From Sinotaia quadrata (Eukaryota; Mollusca; Gastropoda; Architaenioglossa; Viviparidae), in NCBI GenBank assembly GCA_028829895.1, contig CM054179.1, forward strand, positions 103,492,875-103,556,874: a stretch of 64,000 bases of DNA, read 5' to 3'. The notes beneath the pieces are model-generated. The model saw only the letters and a list, made by a program, of their open reading frames with translations. It searched no databases and was not told the DNA's origin. This document shows positions 20,001 to 31,341 of the stretch, one piece after another. Made by a program: the position numbers and the translations under genes. Position 1 is the stretch's first letter. Every line of letters begins with the position of its first letter.

Positions 20001-21597
20001 GCTTATAGTGAGAGTTATCAGTTACTAAAGTTATCGCTTGTTACAGTTTTCTATGCTTTTAATTTTGCTCTTTTATTTTGCGGGTGGGCCGTATGATACG
20101 TATTCGCAATTTTGAGAAGTGCAAAAGACTGCCGTTGTAAATAGCAAATAGTGGTGGGTGTAGTGGCGTAACTTCAGTTTGTGCTCTTCCATTCTCTCCC
20201 TCCACCCTGTCTGCAGAATTTAAAATGGTCCCTCCATCCCCCCCCACACACACACACACAGAGACAAAAAAAAGAGAGCAAGAGAGCGAGAGAGAGAGAG
20301 ACATGTATATACTATTATAGCTATAATTAGTAGTAGTAGTAATTTTTTAGAGAGTTATTTTGTTTGAAAATGTCTCGACTGGAGTTGAAATAGAGATCGA
20401 AATAATGAATCTTACTTTTTATTTATTTATTTTATTTTTATTTATTTATATTTTTATTTTTATTTATTTAGTCGTAAGCATTTGACGTAAACTTCTTACA
20501 ATATGTCCGACATTTTAAACCGTGTGTCATGCGCACTTGACGTAAGATATGTCCGACGTCTTAAGCCGTGTGTCTTAGGTACTCGACGTAAGGTTATTAC
20601 TATATGTCGGACGTCTTCAACCTTGTGTCACACTCATTTGACGTAAGGTTATCACTATATGTCCGACGTCTTAAACCGTGTGTCACAGGCATTTGACGTA
20701 AGGTTATTACTGTATGTCTGACATCTTAAACGGTGTGTCATAGGCATTTGACGTAAGGTTAGTACTGTATGTCCGACATCTTCAACCTTCTGTCACACGC
20801 ACCTTGTTCATCCTGAGGGGCGCGCAGCAACAGCACACTGACGCGCTGATAACAGAGAGCACGAACTCACAGAATGCCAGGACTAAAGTAGTCGTGCTGA
20901 GGAGCCAAACGAGGTTCTTACTGTCTGCAGTATGCCGCTGGAAAATAAAATTGTGTGGGAAATGAGTGTGTGATTGGACATGCGATACGGTTCTAGTTTC
21001 CATATAATTAAAGTAAACTTACTAAATTTCATCTTAGATCTATGTGTGACTTTAAAATATGACAATGGGCTTCTTGTACGGCGTGGAGGTAACATCATCA
21101 CCTGCACCTCCCACATGATGTCCTTTAACAAAAATGATATCTTTAGACACCCATGATCTGTCATTTGCATGAACCAAAAAACGAGCAAAATAAATGCTCA
21201 GTGACCTGAGAGAATATTGTCGATGATAATGACAGAAAATGCCAACCTCACTAAGTTATGATATGTTCTTGTAAGCATGCATCTCAAACTGGAAAGTAAG
21301 CGATAATTAATCGCTTCTTGCACCATTTCAGTTAAAGATTGAACACAGTTAAGTTTCTTGATAAGAAGCAATCACGTCTGAAAAAGCTCAACATGCTCTA
21401 TTTTTAGACATTTTTCTTCTTCAGTATACATGACAAGATCACAGTCAACAGAAGAAAAAAAATGACGAGGCAGCATAATATCTTAATCTGATACACCTTT
21501 AATTCCTAGCGAACTATTTAAACTAATTAACTTTATCCCTAAAGAATGTACACATATCTTTGAAAATGTAGTATGCATTGTCGGTTTTAATCGCAAT

Positions 21598-21677
<80 letters not shown>

Positions 21678-21888
21678 CAGATAGATAGACAGACAGACAG
21701 ATAGATAGAAATATAGAAAGATAAAAAGACAGACGGACGGACGGATGAACGGATGGATGGATGGATAGATAGATAGATAGATAGATAGATAGACAGACAT
21801 ATAGATAGACATATAGATAGATAGATAGATGGACAGACGGATGGATAGATGGGGATAGATAGACGGATAGATAGACAGACAGACAGAC

Positions 21889-21963
<75 letters not shown>

Positions 21964-22406
21964 CAGATAGATAGATAGATAGATAGATGCAACTCAGATA
22001 CATAGTTCATACGTATCTTCATAACAAAGTATCTGTTTGTCACCATATACCTCCCATACCTCTCTATCTAAGTGTGCGTATTCTCAAACCTGTATACGCC
22101 CCCAAACCAGTTTGTGTAACAACATATCTACAAGTATCTCTACTCACGTCTGCATTCATAATGTGTATGCATTCCAACCTATGTATGTATCAAAAGAGTT
22201 CTGCATCCTCTTAAATGCATAAATTTCCATTCGTATAACTGTCTTCTCTGATCTATATGTACTTCGATGTTTTAAATATATCTCCCCAGACCTGTATGTA
22301 CCTCAATGTATTAAATATATCTCCCCAGACCTGTATGTACCTCAATGTTTTAAATATATCTTCCCAGGCCTATGTATATCCGGAAACAAGCATGCTTTCC
22401 CATTCT

Positions 22407-22480
<74 letters not shown>

Positions 22481-22568
22481 ATAATTCCAACTCTTATAAA
22501 TACGTCTTTTCAGACTTAAGTATATACTTCTGTGCATATATCTTCATATTAGTAAATGTCACTTCAGT

Positions 22569-22601
<33 letters not shown>

Positions 22602-23172
22602 TATCTCCATCTGCAATCTTAGTCAGCAGAAGTATTTGACTCTACCTAAGACATATTATCAAACGTATTCGAGTTGTAAAAATCAAAGTACTCGAAAGTT
22701 TATGACTTTACTCAAAGTACCCCAAAGTCTACGATGTTACTTAAAGTACCCCAAAGCCCATGACGTTACTCACAAGAATGGCAATCATGCCTGAGAGAGT
22801 GAAGCATGCTGGAGCAAAGAGCACGGCACACAGCACATTGAGCACAAGAAATGCATTTTTCTAAGGAAAAAACAAAAACACAGATATGTTTTCAAATTTT
22901 GTTTGTGAGGCAATTCCACACCCTCGCTGGTCCTTAACATTTCTAATGGTTCTAAACATAAAAGATATAATGTCCTAACACATTTCTAATGGTTCTGGAC
23001 ATATGTATATGATGTCCTAAGAAACGTCAAATGTTTCTAAACATAATAAATGTCCTAAAATATTTCTAATGGTTCTAAACATAATAAATGTCCAGATAGT
23101 ATGTGGTCTGTTGTCTCATCCATGGATTTGCAGAGTCTACATTTGGAATCATTTGAAATTTTCATGATTTTC

Positions 23173-23213
<41 letters not shown>

Positions 23214-25263
23214 GACCAATAACTATGGTAGTGTTGTTTCGCACGAAATCCTACACATCACGAATCACAAAGATCTTATAGGCTTCCAAGAACGAATTCT
23301 GCAAAAGCAGGAAAGTTTGTGCCATTCAGTTATCAATCTCTGTCTGGAACGGAGTATACCAGAAGACCCAGTGAAATGGCGAAAATCCTGCTGTGAGATA
23401 CTGATTAGCATACATTATACTAACTGTAGCATGAATATCATGTATTATATACTTATTATCATAGATTATGCTGACTGTACCATAAATATAACCTAGTATA
23501 TACTGATTAGCATACATTATGCTGAGTATAACATACAAAATACTAATTATTATACATTATACTGACTGTAACACGAATGTAGACTGCAAGATACTGATTA
23601 ACATATATTATATTGTCTGTAACCTACATGCTACTGTCAATAACGTAAAAGATACTGATTAACATAGAAACTACTGTTTGTAACGTAAGCGATACTGATT
23701 AACATACAAGATACTGTCAGTAACGTAAACGATACGTATTAACATACAAGATACTGATTTAACGTACAAGATTCTGATTTAACGTACAATATACTGAATA
23801 TTTTGTGGTCTCTCGCGCGAGACGCATGTACCGAGTGAACCCGTGACCATAAACTGAAACAGAAAGAAGTGACGTCATTTAACGAGATTCATGGTTTATC
23901 AAGAAAATTAATTTTATTCAAGAACTAAGAACATTTTTTTCTTCATTAATTCTCTAAAAAGTTAAAATCTAAAAAAAATTGTTTAGGATATTCAAGAAAT
24001 TTGATAAAATAAATAGTATTGTATTTAAAGCAGTAATGCATTTAGTTTGATTGAATTATGCCTGGAATTAAGTTAAATTACGCGACATTTAACTGAAACA
24101 TTATAAACATATTTTCACTTAATGTACGTATTATACACTACAGAGTGTATCCTGTTGAGAGACACCAACATATCCTGCCACTTAACGAAAGTTAGTTTGC
24201 TTTTTATTGTGACAAATCATAACGTGGAGATTCAGTACGTTGAAACAGACTAAAATGTACTCATTATCACATAAAATATCAGAATGAAATGTACCAATTA
24301 TCGTGTAAAATATCAAACTGAAATATACTCATTATCATGTAAAATATTAGACTGAAATGTACTCATTATCACATAAAATATCAGAATGAAATGTACCAAT
24401 TATCGTGTAAAATATCAAACTGAAATGTACTCATTATCATGTAAAATATTAGACTGAAATGTACTCATTATCACATAAATATCAGAATGAAATGTACCAA
24501 TTATCGTGTAAAATATCAGACTAAAATGTACTCATTATCATGTAAAATATCAGATGGAAATGTACTCATTATCATTAAAAATATGAGACTGAAATGTACT
24601 CATTATCATGTAAAATATCAGACTGAAATGTACTCATTATCATGTAAAATATCAGACGGAAATGTACTCATTATCATTAAAATATCAGACGGAAATGTAC
24701 TCATTATCATTAAAAATATGAGACTGAAATGTACTCATTATAATTAAAATATCAGACGGAAATGTACTCATTATCATTAAAAATATGAGACTGAAATGTA
24801 CTCATTATCATGTAAAATATCAGACTGAAATGTACTCATTATCATGTAATATACCAGACGGGAATGTACTCATTATCATGTAAAATATGAGACTGAAATG
24901 TACTCATTATCATGTAAAATATCAGACTGAAATGTACTCATTATCATTTATCGTGTAAAATATCAGATGGTGCCTAAATAATCGCCATTGTTTACAGCAG
25001 AGCAGCGCCGTGAAAATTATACCGCACTGCAGTCAGACACCACTCACCCATGTACCACTCCAGATGGGTGCCGAAGCAATTGTCATGGTATAAAGTACGT
25101 CATCGGTCGGGTTGATGTTGTCCGTCACAAGCATCAGAGTGAGGTCGACCACTCCCAGGGTAACACTAAAGACGCCGATGGAGACCTGCAGGGAACCCAG
25201 CACTCGAAGGGTTAAAAACGGGAAGACTTTGTTTTGCGCAGTGTTGTCATCTTCAGGATCCAT
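16778..25263 (-). CDS. MS4A/CD20-like four-pass membrane protein, 5 coding exons, 274 aa
   Basis: On the minus strand, exons 25263-25048, 23853-23788, 22860-22774, 20937-20803 and 17098-16778 join to 825 nt, all in phase 0, with GT-AG introns. The predicted protein has a short N-terminal cytosolic part, TM1 ([20 protein letters not shown]), a loop, TM2 around [19 protein letters not shown]3 ([20 protein letters not shown]), TM4 ([20 protein letters not shown]) followed by a CCCC cluster, then a 100-residue proline-rich tail. The LG.LQ...G motif in TM1, P.W.G.W..TGSLG across the exon 1-2 border and small-residue TM3 are the hallmarks of the CD20/MS4A family. Vertebrate members act in immune signalling, chemosensation and calcium handling; the role here is unknown. 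TMEM176-like or another CD20-fold family is the main alternative. Confidence 0.75.
17099..17504. other. Intron 4 of the MS4A-like gene, unique part
   Basis: No recognisable element. Confidence 0.4.
17505..17765. repeat. 20-bp minisatellite, about 9 copies
   Basis: atagaagtagggttctggtc is repeated head to tail from about 17580, with looser relatives on both sides. Confidence 0.95.
17766..19194. other. AT-rich intron, nothing recognised
   Basis: Poly-T/A-rich; a short duplication of acgtctttcttatttttgtt and gctgtcgttgttg at about 18735-18800, and another of catgacgtcattctttaagc at 18965-19010. Confidence 0.5.
19195..19385. repeat. ~40-bp tandem repeat, 4-5 copies
   Basis: The unit contains cattccatagccaaacccaa and gttatctcttat. 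Confidence 0.88.
19386..20499. other. AT-rich intron, no exon seen
   Basis: Contains a short (CA)/(GA) low-complexity stretch at 20245-20300 and an (ATTT)n-rich stretch at 20420-20470. Confidence 0.45.
20500..20802 (-). repeat. ~59-bp tandem repeat abutting the donor of MS4A-like exon 4
   Basis: Plus-strand unit tgtgtcacaggcatttgacg plus taaggttattactgtatgtc plus cgacatcttaaacc, 5-6 copies. The last copy runs into the donor of the exon ending at 20803. Confidence 0.88.
20803..20937 (-). CDS. MS4A-like gene, coding exon 4 (TM4)
   Basis: Acceptor caattttattttccag; 45 codons [20 protein letters not shown] then [20 protein letters not shown], ending LRMNK; donor AAG|gtgcgt. The cysteine cluster at the membrane edge could be palmitoylated (inference). 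Confidence 0.78.
20938..21596. other. Intron 3 of the MS4A-like gene, no element seen
   Basis: ORFs on both strands at 20.9-21.2 kb extend the real exon or are chance frames. Confidence 0.45.
21597..21988. repeat. (GATA)n/(GACA)n/(GGAT)n compound microsatellite
   Basis: Nearly 400 bp of tetranucleotides with GATA, GACA and GGAC/GGAT blocks. All Ile/Tyr/Leu/Ser periodic minus-strand ORFs here are artefacts. Confidence 0.97.
22240..22390. repeat. ~43-bp tandem repeat, 3 copies
   Basis: atatatctccccagacctgt plus atgtacctcaatgt repeated. Confidence 0.88.
22410..22476. repeat. (CT)n microsatellite
   Basis: About 33 CT units. Confidence 0.96.
22573..22600. repeat. (TA)n microsatellite
   Basis: About 14 TA units. 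Confidence 0.93.
22668..22773 (-). repeat. 31-bp tandem repeat abutting the donor of MS4A-like exon 3
   Basis: Plus-strand unit ttacttaaagtaccccaaag plus tctacgatg, three copies; the last, tactcac|AAG, ends on the exon. Confidence 0.8.
22774..22860 (-). CDS. MS4A-like gene, coding exon 3 (TM3)
   Basis: Acceptor gttttttccttag; 29 codons [21 protein letters not shown]; donor ATTCTT|gtgagt. Phase 0 both sides. The hydrophobic segment with ALF.P.CF.LSG is TM3. Confidence 0.75.
22930..23088. repeat. ~37-bp degenerate tandem repeat
   Basis: Copies of tttctaatggttctaaacat plus aataaatgtccta, about four. Confidence 0.8.
23089..23175 (-). mobile_element. 86-bp fragment of the RLE-type retrotransposon, copy 3
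   Basis: The reverse complement of 23089-23175 matches about 39798-39884 almost base for base (cagaccacatactatct, ctgcaaatccatggatgaga, aacgaaaatcatgaaaattt). It covers the zinc-knuckle codons only. It is bordered at 23176-23212 by an (ATT)n run. Confidence 0.9.
23176..23212. repeat. (ATT)n microsatellite
   Basis: About 12 ATT units beside the retrotransposon fragment. Confidence 0.95.
23400..23797 (-). repeat. ~20-45-bp tandem repeat spanning the donor of MS4A-like exon 2
   Basis: Plus strand: aacgtacaagattctgattt next to aacgtac|AATATACTGA, where upper case is exon. Further left it degenerates into gatactgattaacatacaag units. The junction, including about nine exon bases, is part of the array. 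Confidence 0.75.
23788..23853 (-). CDS. MS4A-like gene, coding exon 2
   Basis: A 66-nt exon found by homology logic and phase: acceptor cacttctttctgtttcag, then TTT ATG GTC ACG GGT.. reading [18 protein letters not shown] and IQYI, then donor gtacgt. It completes TM2 so that W-F..TGSLG is restored. An alternative donor 7 nt earlier (gtatat) would break the frame. The final nine bases match the unit of the repeat that follows in the intron. Confidence 0.7.
23854..24239. other. Intron 1 of the MS4A-like gene, unique part
   Basis: AT-rich; no element seen. Confidence 0.4.
24240..24970. repeat. 34-bp minisatellite, about 21 copies
   Basis: atgtactcattatcatgtaa plus aatatcagactgaa. It lies in MS4A-like intron 1, about 80 bp from the exon 1 donor. 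Confidence 0.95.
25048..25263 (-). CDS. MS4A-like gene, coding exon 1
   Basis: ATG at 25263-25261; donor ACATGG|gtgagt after 25048, phase 0. It encodes 72 residues: an acidic start [14 protein letters not shown]1, a polar loop [10 protein letters not shown], and the start of TM2 ending SAPIWSGTW. The plus-strand ORFs here are shadows. Confidence 0.8.
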
Positions 25264-26724
25264 TCCTTGGAGGAATTCGAATCTTCAACAGTCGGTACAT
25301 GTAATGATTCTTGCTATTTAATTTCCATACAATGCTGAGGGATGAAAATGTTTTGTATGTCCAGTCATTCAGGCATTTGAACCTACAACAATCAGGGCAT
25401 ATAATGTCAGTTATTGTTTAATTTCAACACAGAAATGATAAATGGGGCTGATCTCTTGAGTGTCCATGCTTTGAGGTGCAATAGCAATAGATGTAAATCC
25501 TTTGGATCTCAATTCCTAGATACATGAATGGGATTTTATCTACTGATTGATTGAGAATTTGATCTTTACCTACTAATTGCAATTGTTTGATGCTACTTGT
25601 GACGACAATTGAAAATGAATCGTTAATATATTTTGTAAATAAATTTTTTGTTTTCTTTCTCTTAAGCGGATACAGGTTTTACCCGTTATAACACACGGTA
25701 ACACACAGAAATCTAAAAGTGGGAGCTGTAATAACTGTAAATACAGTGTGTGCGTTACTTAGTTAAGAGATTAAACGGGTGTTGGATATCAGTAGGTGTA
25801 GAATCAATCAGACTGAGATCCAGTAATACCGTTTATTTAAGAGAATATAAGGGGCTTTCCTGAGATAAGATAAGTACTGGTTTGTAGCTGTCCCTTTGAT
25901 TCATTATCAAAGACGTATTAACAAATAGGTAATCTATAGTCAGCGAGAATAACTACTACATGCTGTTGTAAAAAAAAATGTTAGCAACACTCAAGAGGCA
26001 CAAAATGTATTGTTATTTCGTATTGTTTTACACTGACTGTCAGACAACACGCAATGTGTTTTTATAAAAATAATATCCACATTTCCCTTTGGCTGTGTCT
26101 GATAATTGTTCGTTTCTTATTTGTATCTGATAAGTGCATTTGTGCTCACGCCTGTGTTTCCTTGTACGTGTGTACTTACATTAAAATTCTGTCAGAAATG
26201 GAATTATGAATCTTTCTTTATTCCAGTTAATGGCATTTGAAGATAATTGATTGTTTGTCTAGTGGATGGAGGGTAGTCATTATTAATTATTAAAACATAA
26301 TTATCTGAAAGTAGTAAAAATACATTTAGAAAACTCCCTTGAAGTTCAGATGAGACATTCACATTCCAAATGAGAGAAACAATGAATGTCCAGTAAAGAA
26401 CAAATAAATATTTTACATGAATCCAAGCCGTTCTCAATTTTACCTTCAGCTTTAACCCCCAAAGTAAAAGAGTCTGATGTGTTACTTAAAGAGTCTGATG
26501 TGTTATTTAAAGAGTCTGATGTGTTATCTAAAGAAAACACGAAAGAATGCGTGTTAGATAACAAAACCAACTAGTTACAATTTGAGAAGTTCCGAAGTGA
26601 CATCTGCATCATCAACATGTAATGTCAAAATGCATTATGACAAAACACAGTGCGGTTAGACAAGGACACATTTATTTACATTTTTAAAGTCACAACTAAA
26701 CAAGCCTTTATTTATGGTTAGAAT
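25264..26724. other. 5' flank of the MS4A-like gene, nothing firm
   Basis: Should hold the minus-strand promoter and any 5' UTR exon; no core element stood out. A plus-strand ORF at 26386-26574 contains three 24-bp repeats (aaagagtctgatgtgttact) and is probably not a gene. Confidence 0.4.
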
Positions 26725-27125
26725 TTGAGTTTTCTTTACAACGCTTCACTAACACCTATAAATGAAGACAGGTTTATTTTGTCCACAACGCTTCACTAAC
26801 ACCTACAAATGAAGACAGGTTTAATTTTTCCCCCAAACACGTCACTAACAAATGAAGACAGGTTTGTTTTGTCCAAACGCTTCACTAATGCCTACAAATG
26901 AAGACAGGTTTATTTTTTCCCTCAACGCGTCACTAACACCTACAAATGAAGACAGGTTTATTTTTCACCACAACGCGTCACTAACACCTATAAATGAAGA
27001 CAGGTTTATTTTGTCCACAACTCTTCACTAACAACCACAACTGAAAACAGGTTTATTTTTTCCACAACGCGTCACTAACAAATGAAGACAGGTTTACTTT
27101 TTTTTACAACGCGTCACAATCACCA
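26725..27125. repeat. ~46-bp minisatellite, about 8 copies
   Basis: The unit contains caacgcgtcactaacaccta and caaatgaagacaggtttatt. Confidence 0.92.
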
Positions 27126-27909
27126 GCAAGTGAAGACCACGTGATTATTTCTTCAAAACCCTACATCAAAAGTTTTAATTAAAGACTACAATCCTTAACA
27201 CTTGCAGGTAAAGACCCATTTACCTGAGATTCGAAACGCCATAAGTGACCAACCTTTGATTTACAACTCCTACAAGTTAGCCTTCTGTTTATGTATGCTT
27301 GAAAACATCACAACAAAAACCTTAATGTATGGTTAGAATCATGAACACTTACTCAACGCCATTACTGATTCCTTGCTTGCTTGATTGACCTGTTTAACGC
27401 CAGCTTCTATCATTCACTGATTTCGCGGACAACAGTCTTTTGATGAATGAATGAAGTGAGAACTCTTTACTTCACAACAAAGGAGAGTGATTCTATTTTC
27501 TAAAAGTAAAATTTATTTTATTTAAAAGTAAAATTTAAGAAAATGCTTCACGGCTGCTTAAGTTGTAAGTTTTCGAGCTGTATCTAAACCTTTCTTACCC
27601 CTTCCGTTTGAAAAATTCTGCTCTGAAATCCTTCAAATCTGAGCAACATTTAGAGAAATTTCAAACAGACGTACCTTTACAGTGCTCAGCCAATCCTTCG
27701 TAAAGACAAAATTACGTCATCATCAGTGAGAGAGATTTAGTTTGGCTCCAGGTTAAGTCGCACTTCACTCGCAAATAAATTTAAGGAATTGTTCTTTTTC
27801 TATTTCAAACCCGATTTTCGAAGAAGTTCACTACAATTGCACAAGTGTCGTTCACTGAGTACGAGAAACGAACCAAGCCGTGAGCGAAGTAGATTATGAC
27901 CATGGATAC
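27126..27909. other. Intergenic, nothing recognised
   Basis: No exon-like frame or repeat of note. Confidence 0.4.
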
Positions 27910-27929
27910 TGTACACACACACACAAACA

Positions 27930-27982
<53 letters not shown>

Positions 27983-27998
27983 GCACGCACGCACGCAC
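27910..27998. repeat. (CA)n microsatellite
   Basis: CA repeats with minor interruptions and a GCAC tail. Confidence 0.95.
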
Positions 27999-29315
27999 AA
28001 TGAGAGAGAAAGAGAGAATCATGCGCATGCACCAAGAAAAAATGAATTAAAACTGTTATCGCTTTCCATTCAACCTAAAAATTTCGACTTCCTGTCCACC
28101 CATATTTTTTTCTTTGCCAGGCATTTGATTAATGCAATTTAATCACTGGCGTGGATTAGAGGCACCATTTTGGTGTTCAATGTGTGGGGCAAAATAAACA
28201 CATAAATAGAATACAAATTAAATTAAATGATCAAACTCGGGATTGTTCTGGAATTGGGTTGTACACTAGAATCCAGAACATTCTCAAGGTTTTATTAACT
28301 TTTCTAAAATATATATTTTTGAGAATACTACTGACATAAATATATAAGCATTTTTACCAAATTGATTCTCTTATGCTGGAGTTTTCTTTCTTTCCTGGTA
28401 AATTTGTTTTGTTTCTTCTGATTCCATACAAAGGCAGAAATAAAGTGAGAGTGGTGTTCGTTGTCCATGATTATTTGTTGCTCCGTAAAATGGACGTCTC
28501 TAACATGTTATGATATGCAGAAGATGAACGTCCATGTACACGGCTGGGTAGTCTTGTATCTGTTCCTCATGCAGAAATACACGCACAGATTTGCTCCAAG
28601 TATAGATGTACTCGTCTTTATGGTACATATTGCCATTCTTCCAACTCCTTCGAGTGCATGCAGGGTAGGGAAGGGTACATAATCGGTTGCAGTTTGTACC
28701 GACCGCCACTATCGTTGGAACTGTCCTACCCCTTCTTTACAGTACTCATCCAGCAGCAAATAAACAAACACACACGCACGCACACACACACCACAGCACA
28801 ATGCGTTTGATAAATAAATAAAATCAAGAACGTATTTCGAGTAAATCGTGTATTCGCATAAGTAAATTTTTTTAAAATCTATTCACAGAGTTGCTTCCAC
28901 CAAAATCTTAAATGAAAAAAATTACACTGACAGGCCTTTCGAAGAACAACAGAGCGGTTATTCTCAGCTAATGGTGTGGACATTTACTTACATGTGTACA
29001 CATTCAAACTTGACCTTCTGTAGCTGTCATATATGAATTGATTAAAGCTCTCGGTTTTGAAAGAGTCGTGACATCCTTAAGCAATATGAAGGAGCGGTAC
29101 TTTAGTTGTCTCCCTTTCTCCTTTGACGCAGTAACTAAAGAGCACTGACGCACTGATAAGGTTTTTGTCGGTGTTTTTTTTACCCATAACTTATCTAACT
29201 GAACTTATACTTCGGTAAGATTTTTATTTTTTAATTTTTTACCCAAATTCCTTCGTCTGACACCCTCACTGATCCATAAAAAAATTTTATGAGAAAAACT
29301 TGAAATTTGAGCAGT

Positions 29316-29317
<2 letters not shown>
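27999..29317. other. Intergenic; weak coding-like stretch at 28500-28709
   Basis: At 28500-28709 both strands have open frames of about 70 codons and raised GC. The minus frame includes MYHKDEYIYTWSKSVRVFL. I do not recognise it, and splice signals are not convincing, so it is left as unassigned sequence. Confidence 0.3.

Positions 29318-29352
<35 letters not shown>
29318..29352. repeat. (GA)n microsatellite
   Basis: About 16 GA units. Confidence 0.94.
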
Positions 29353-29355
<3 letters not shown>

Positions 29356-29419
29356 GCAAACCGCTAGAGTTGTCAGCTTTGCTCGCTTTGATAATTTGAA
29401 GGTTACGACCTTATGTAAA

Positions 29420-29810
29420 GAAGTGTTATCCACTCAGAGATATTAATGAGGTATTAGCTTATCGTTTACTTCACTCTCTGTAAAAGGGTTATCCACTCAG
29501 AGAGGTTAATGAGGCATTGACTTTTTGTTTACTTGGCTTTGTGTAAAAGGGGATTGTTACCACTCAGAGAGGTTAATGAGGCTTTGACGTGTTGCTTATT
29601 TGGCTCTCTGTAAAAGGGTATTTTTATCCACTCAGAGATATTAATGAGGTGTTGACTTATTTTTTATTTGGCTCTCTTTAATTAGGTGTTGTTATCTGCT
29701 CGGAGAGGTTAACGGGGCGTTGCTCTTATTGTCCACTGTACTCTAATTAATGAGGCGTTGATGCTGTTGCTAGCTTTCCTCTGTTAATGAGGTATTGCTC
29801 TTGCTGACTA
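29420..29810. repeat. ~58-60-bp tandem repeat, 5-6 copies, decaying rightwards
   Basis: The unit contains ccactcagagaggttaatga and ggctctctgtaaaaggg. Confidence 0.88.
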
Positions 29811-29994
29811 TTTAGCTTTGTAATGAGTTGCTATTTACATCTCAGTAAGTGTTCTTGTTTTCACCAAACATTCTTGTTTTATTTATTAAACAATAAACAT
29901 CATTAAGAAAACGTTTTATGCTGGAAACTTATTTTAGGCTTGGAATAAAACAGGACTGAAATAATTAATGGTTGTTGTTTTTTTATACTCTAGA

Positions 29995-30348
29995 GTCTAG
30001 AGTACATTAACTCCATCAAAGTTAAGGGGGAAAATGTTACCTACCTCACGTTTGAAGATAAAATACCAGTTATAAATGAGAGCGATTGCAGTGACCAGTT
30101 ACTAAGCTACAACTGGTACTGTTATCTCTCACAGTGAATAACTACACGCAGATAAGTTACTTATGCAGTGTTTAATTCAGTGACTGTGACGATAAACCAA
30201 AAATAGAAATGTGAAGAAAAGTAAGTCTAAGGTTATTGCCTGCAAAGGCATCAAAGTTCTGACAACAGAAGTCATGTGGTCGAAGTATTACCTGCCGGAG
30301 GCCTACGTGGCGGAAGGTTTTTGTCAAATACCTCTCAGTCTGAGTTAG
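29995..30348 (+). other. Possible orphan exons
   Basis: After a good acceptor (tttttttatactctag) at 29994 the frame reads SLEYINSIKVKGENVTYLTF then EDKIPVINESDCSDQLL and stops at 30137. A second frame near 30195-30348 reads SKVIACKGIKVLTTEVMWSK then YYLPEAYVAEGF and stops at TAG 30346-30348. Both look more protein-like than chance frames nearby, but neither is recognised, no donor follows, and they may be remnants of one unknown element. Confidence 0.25.
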
Positions 30349-31310
30349 AAATAAATGCAGGATAGACTTTTCTAAATTATGTCTATTTCGTAAGCTGTTT
30401 ATTGCCTAATTTATATTTATTTCATAGATAGTGTTTACTTTCTAGACTATATTTCCTAGTGCATTTCAGTGGCAATATTTACTTCTGCGAACAACTAAGT
30501 TATTTATAGAAAGAGATCTGAAGTTGGAAATTGTGGCTTTGGAAGAGCCCAAATATAGGTCAAGCACTTTTTTTTACTAATTAATTAAAAGGAAGTATGC
30601 AGGCTTAAGGGAGGGGGCAGCGTATGAACTACAAAATTAAAGTCAGTCACGCATACTTTATGACTTGCTTATACATATATATTTCTTATGAGTTAAACAA
30701 ACAGATATTTTTTCCTTTTGAGTTAAAGACAGGTTTGATTTACGTTTCAATGGTTCATAGATCTGAACAGCTCTTTATTAGAAAATGACTTACAGTTTTA
30801 ATTTTACTCTCACTTAAAAGAATTATTACACATTTATTTGTTAAGTACATACGTAAGTTAATACCTTTGTTTATTCTTTTTTTAGTAACAGCATGATACC
30901 GGGGTCTAGGACATTGAAAGTTTTCCATCAGTAAAGGTCACACAGTATAGCGTCAATATCTGCCGAAATCACCCTTGAGATGTCAAGATCTTGCACGCCT
31001 ACTTATCGACTCTTGAATAAATAAATGGTGGTCGCGTGGTGTTTTCGTGGCAGCCGACAGAAGCATTGAATTACAGCACACCGTTCCCATTGGTGACCTT
31101 TGCCCTCTTTTTTTCTGTGACCTTTCCCCTAATTATGTGACACAACTATGGAAATGACTCAGCCAAAATTAAAACTGCCGTATCATTGTCGGTGAAAGTG
31201 TTGATCGCATTTCTAGACAATAATAAGAACAGACTAACGACTACAACAACAGACCAGCCCCCTCCCCCTCGCTCTCTCATTGTGTTTTCTCTTGTTCTAA
31301 TTTGTTTGAA

Positions 31311-31341
<31 letters not shown>

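Noticed and set aside
21587..22046. Ile/Tyr/Leu/Ser repeat ORFs of 138-149 codons
   Set aside because: Translations of the GATA/GACA microsatellite.
26386..26574. 62-codon ORF with three KESDVL repeats
   Set aside because: Likely a 24-bp repeat read in frame; no upstream signals.
28461..28709. Overlapping 70-codon ORFs on both strands as a gene
   Set aside because: Raised GC and open frames but no recognised motif, no convincing splice sites and no partner exons.
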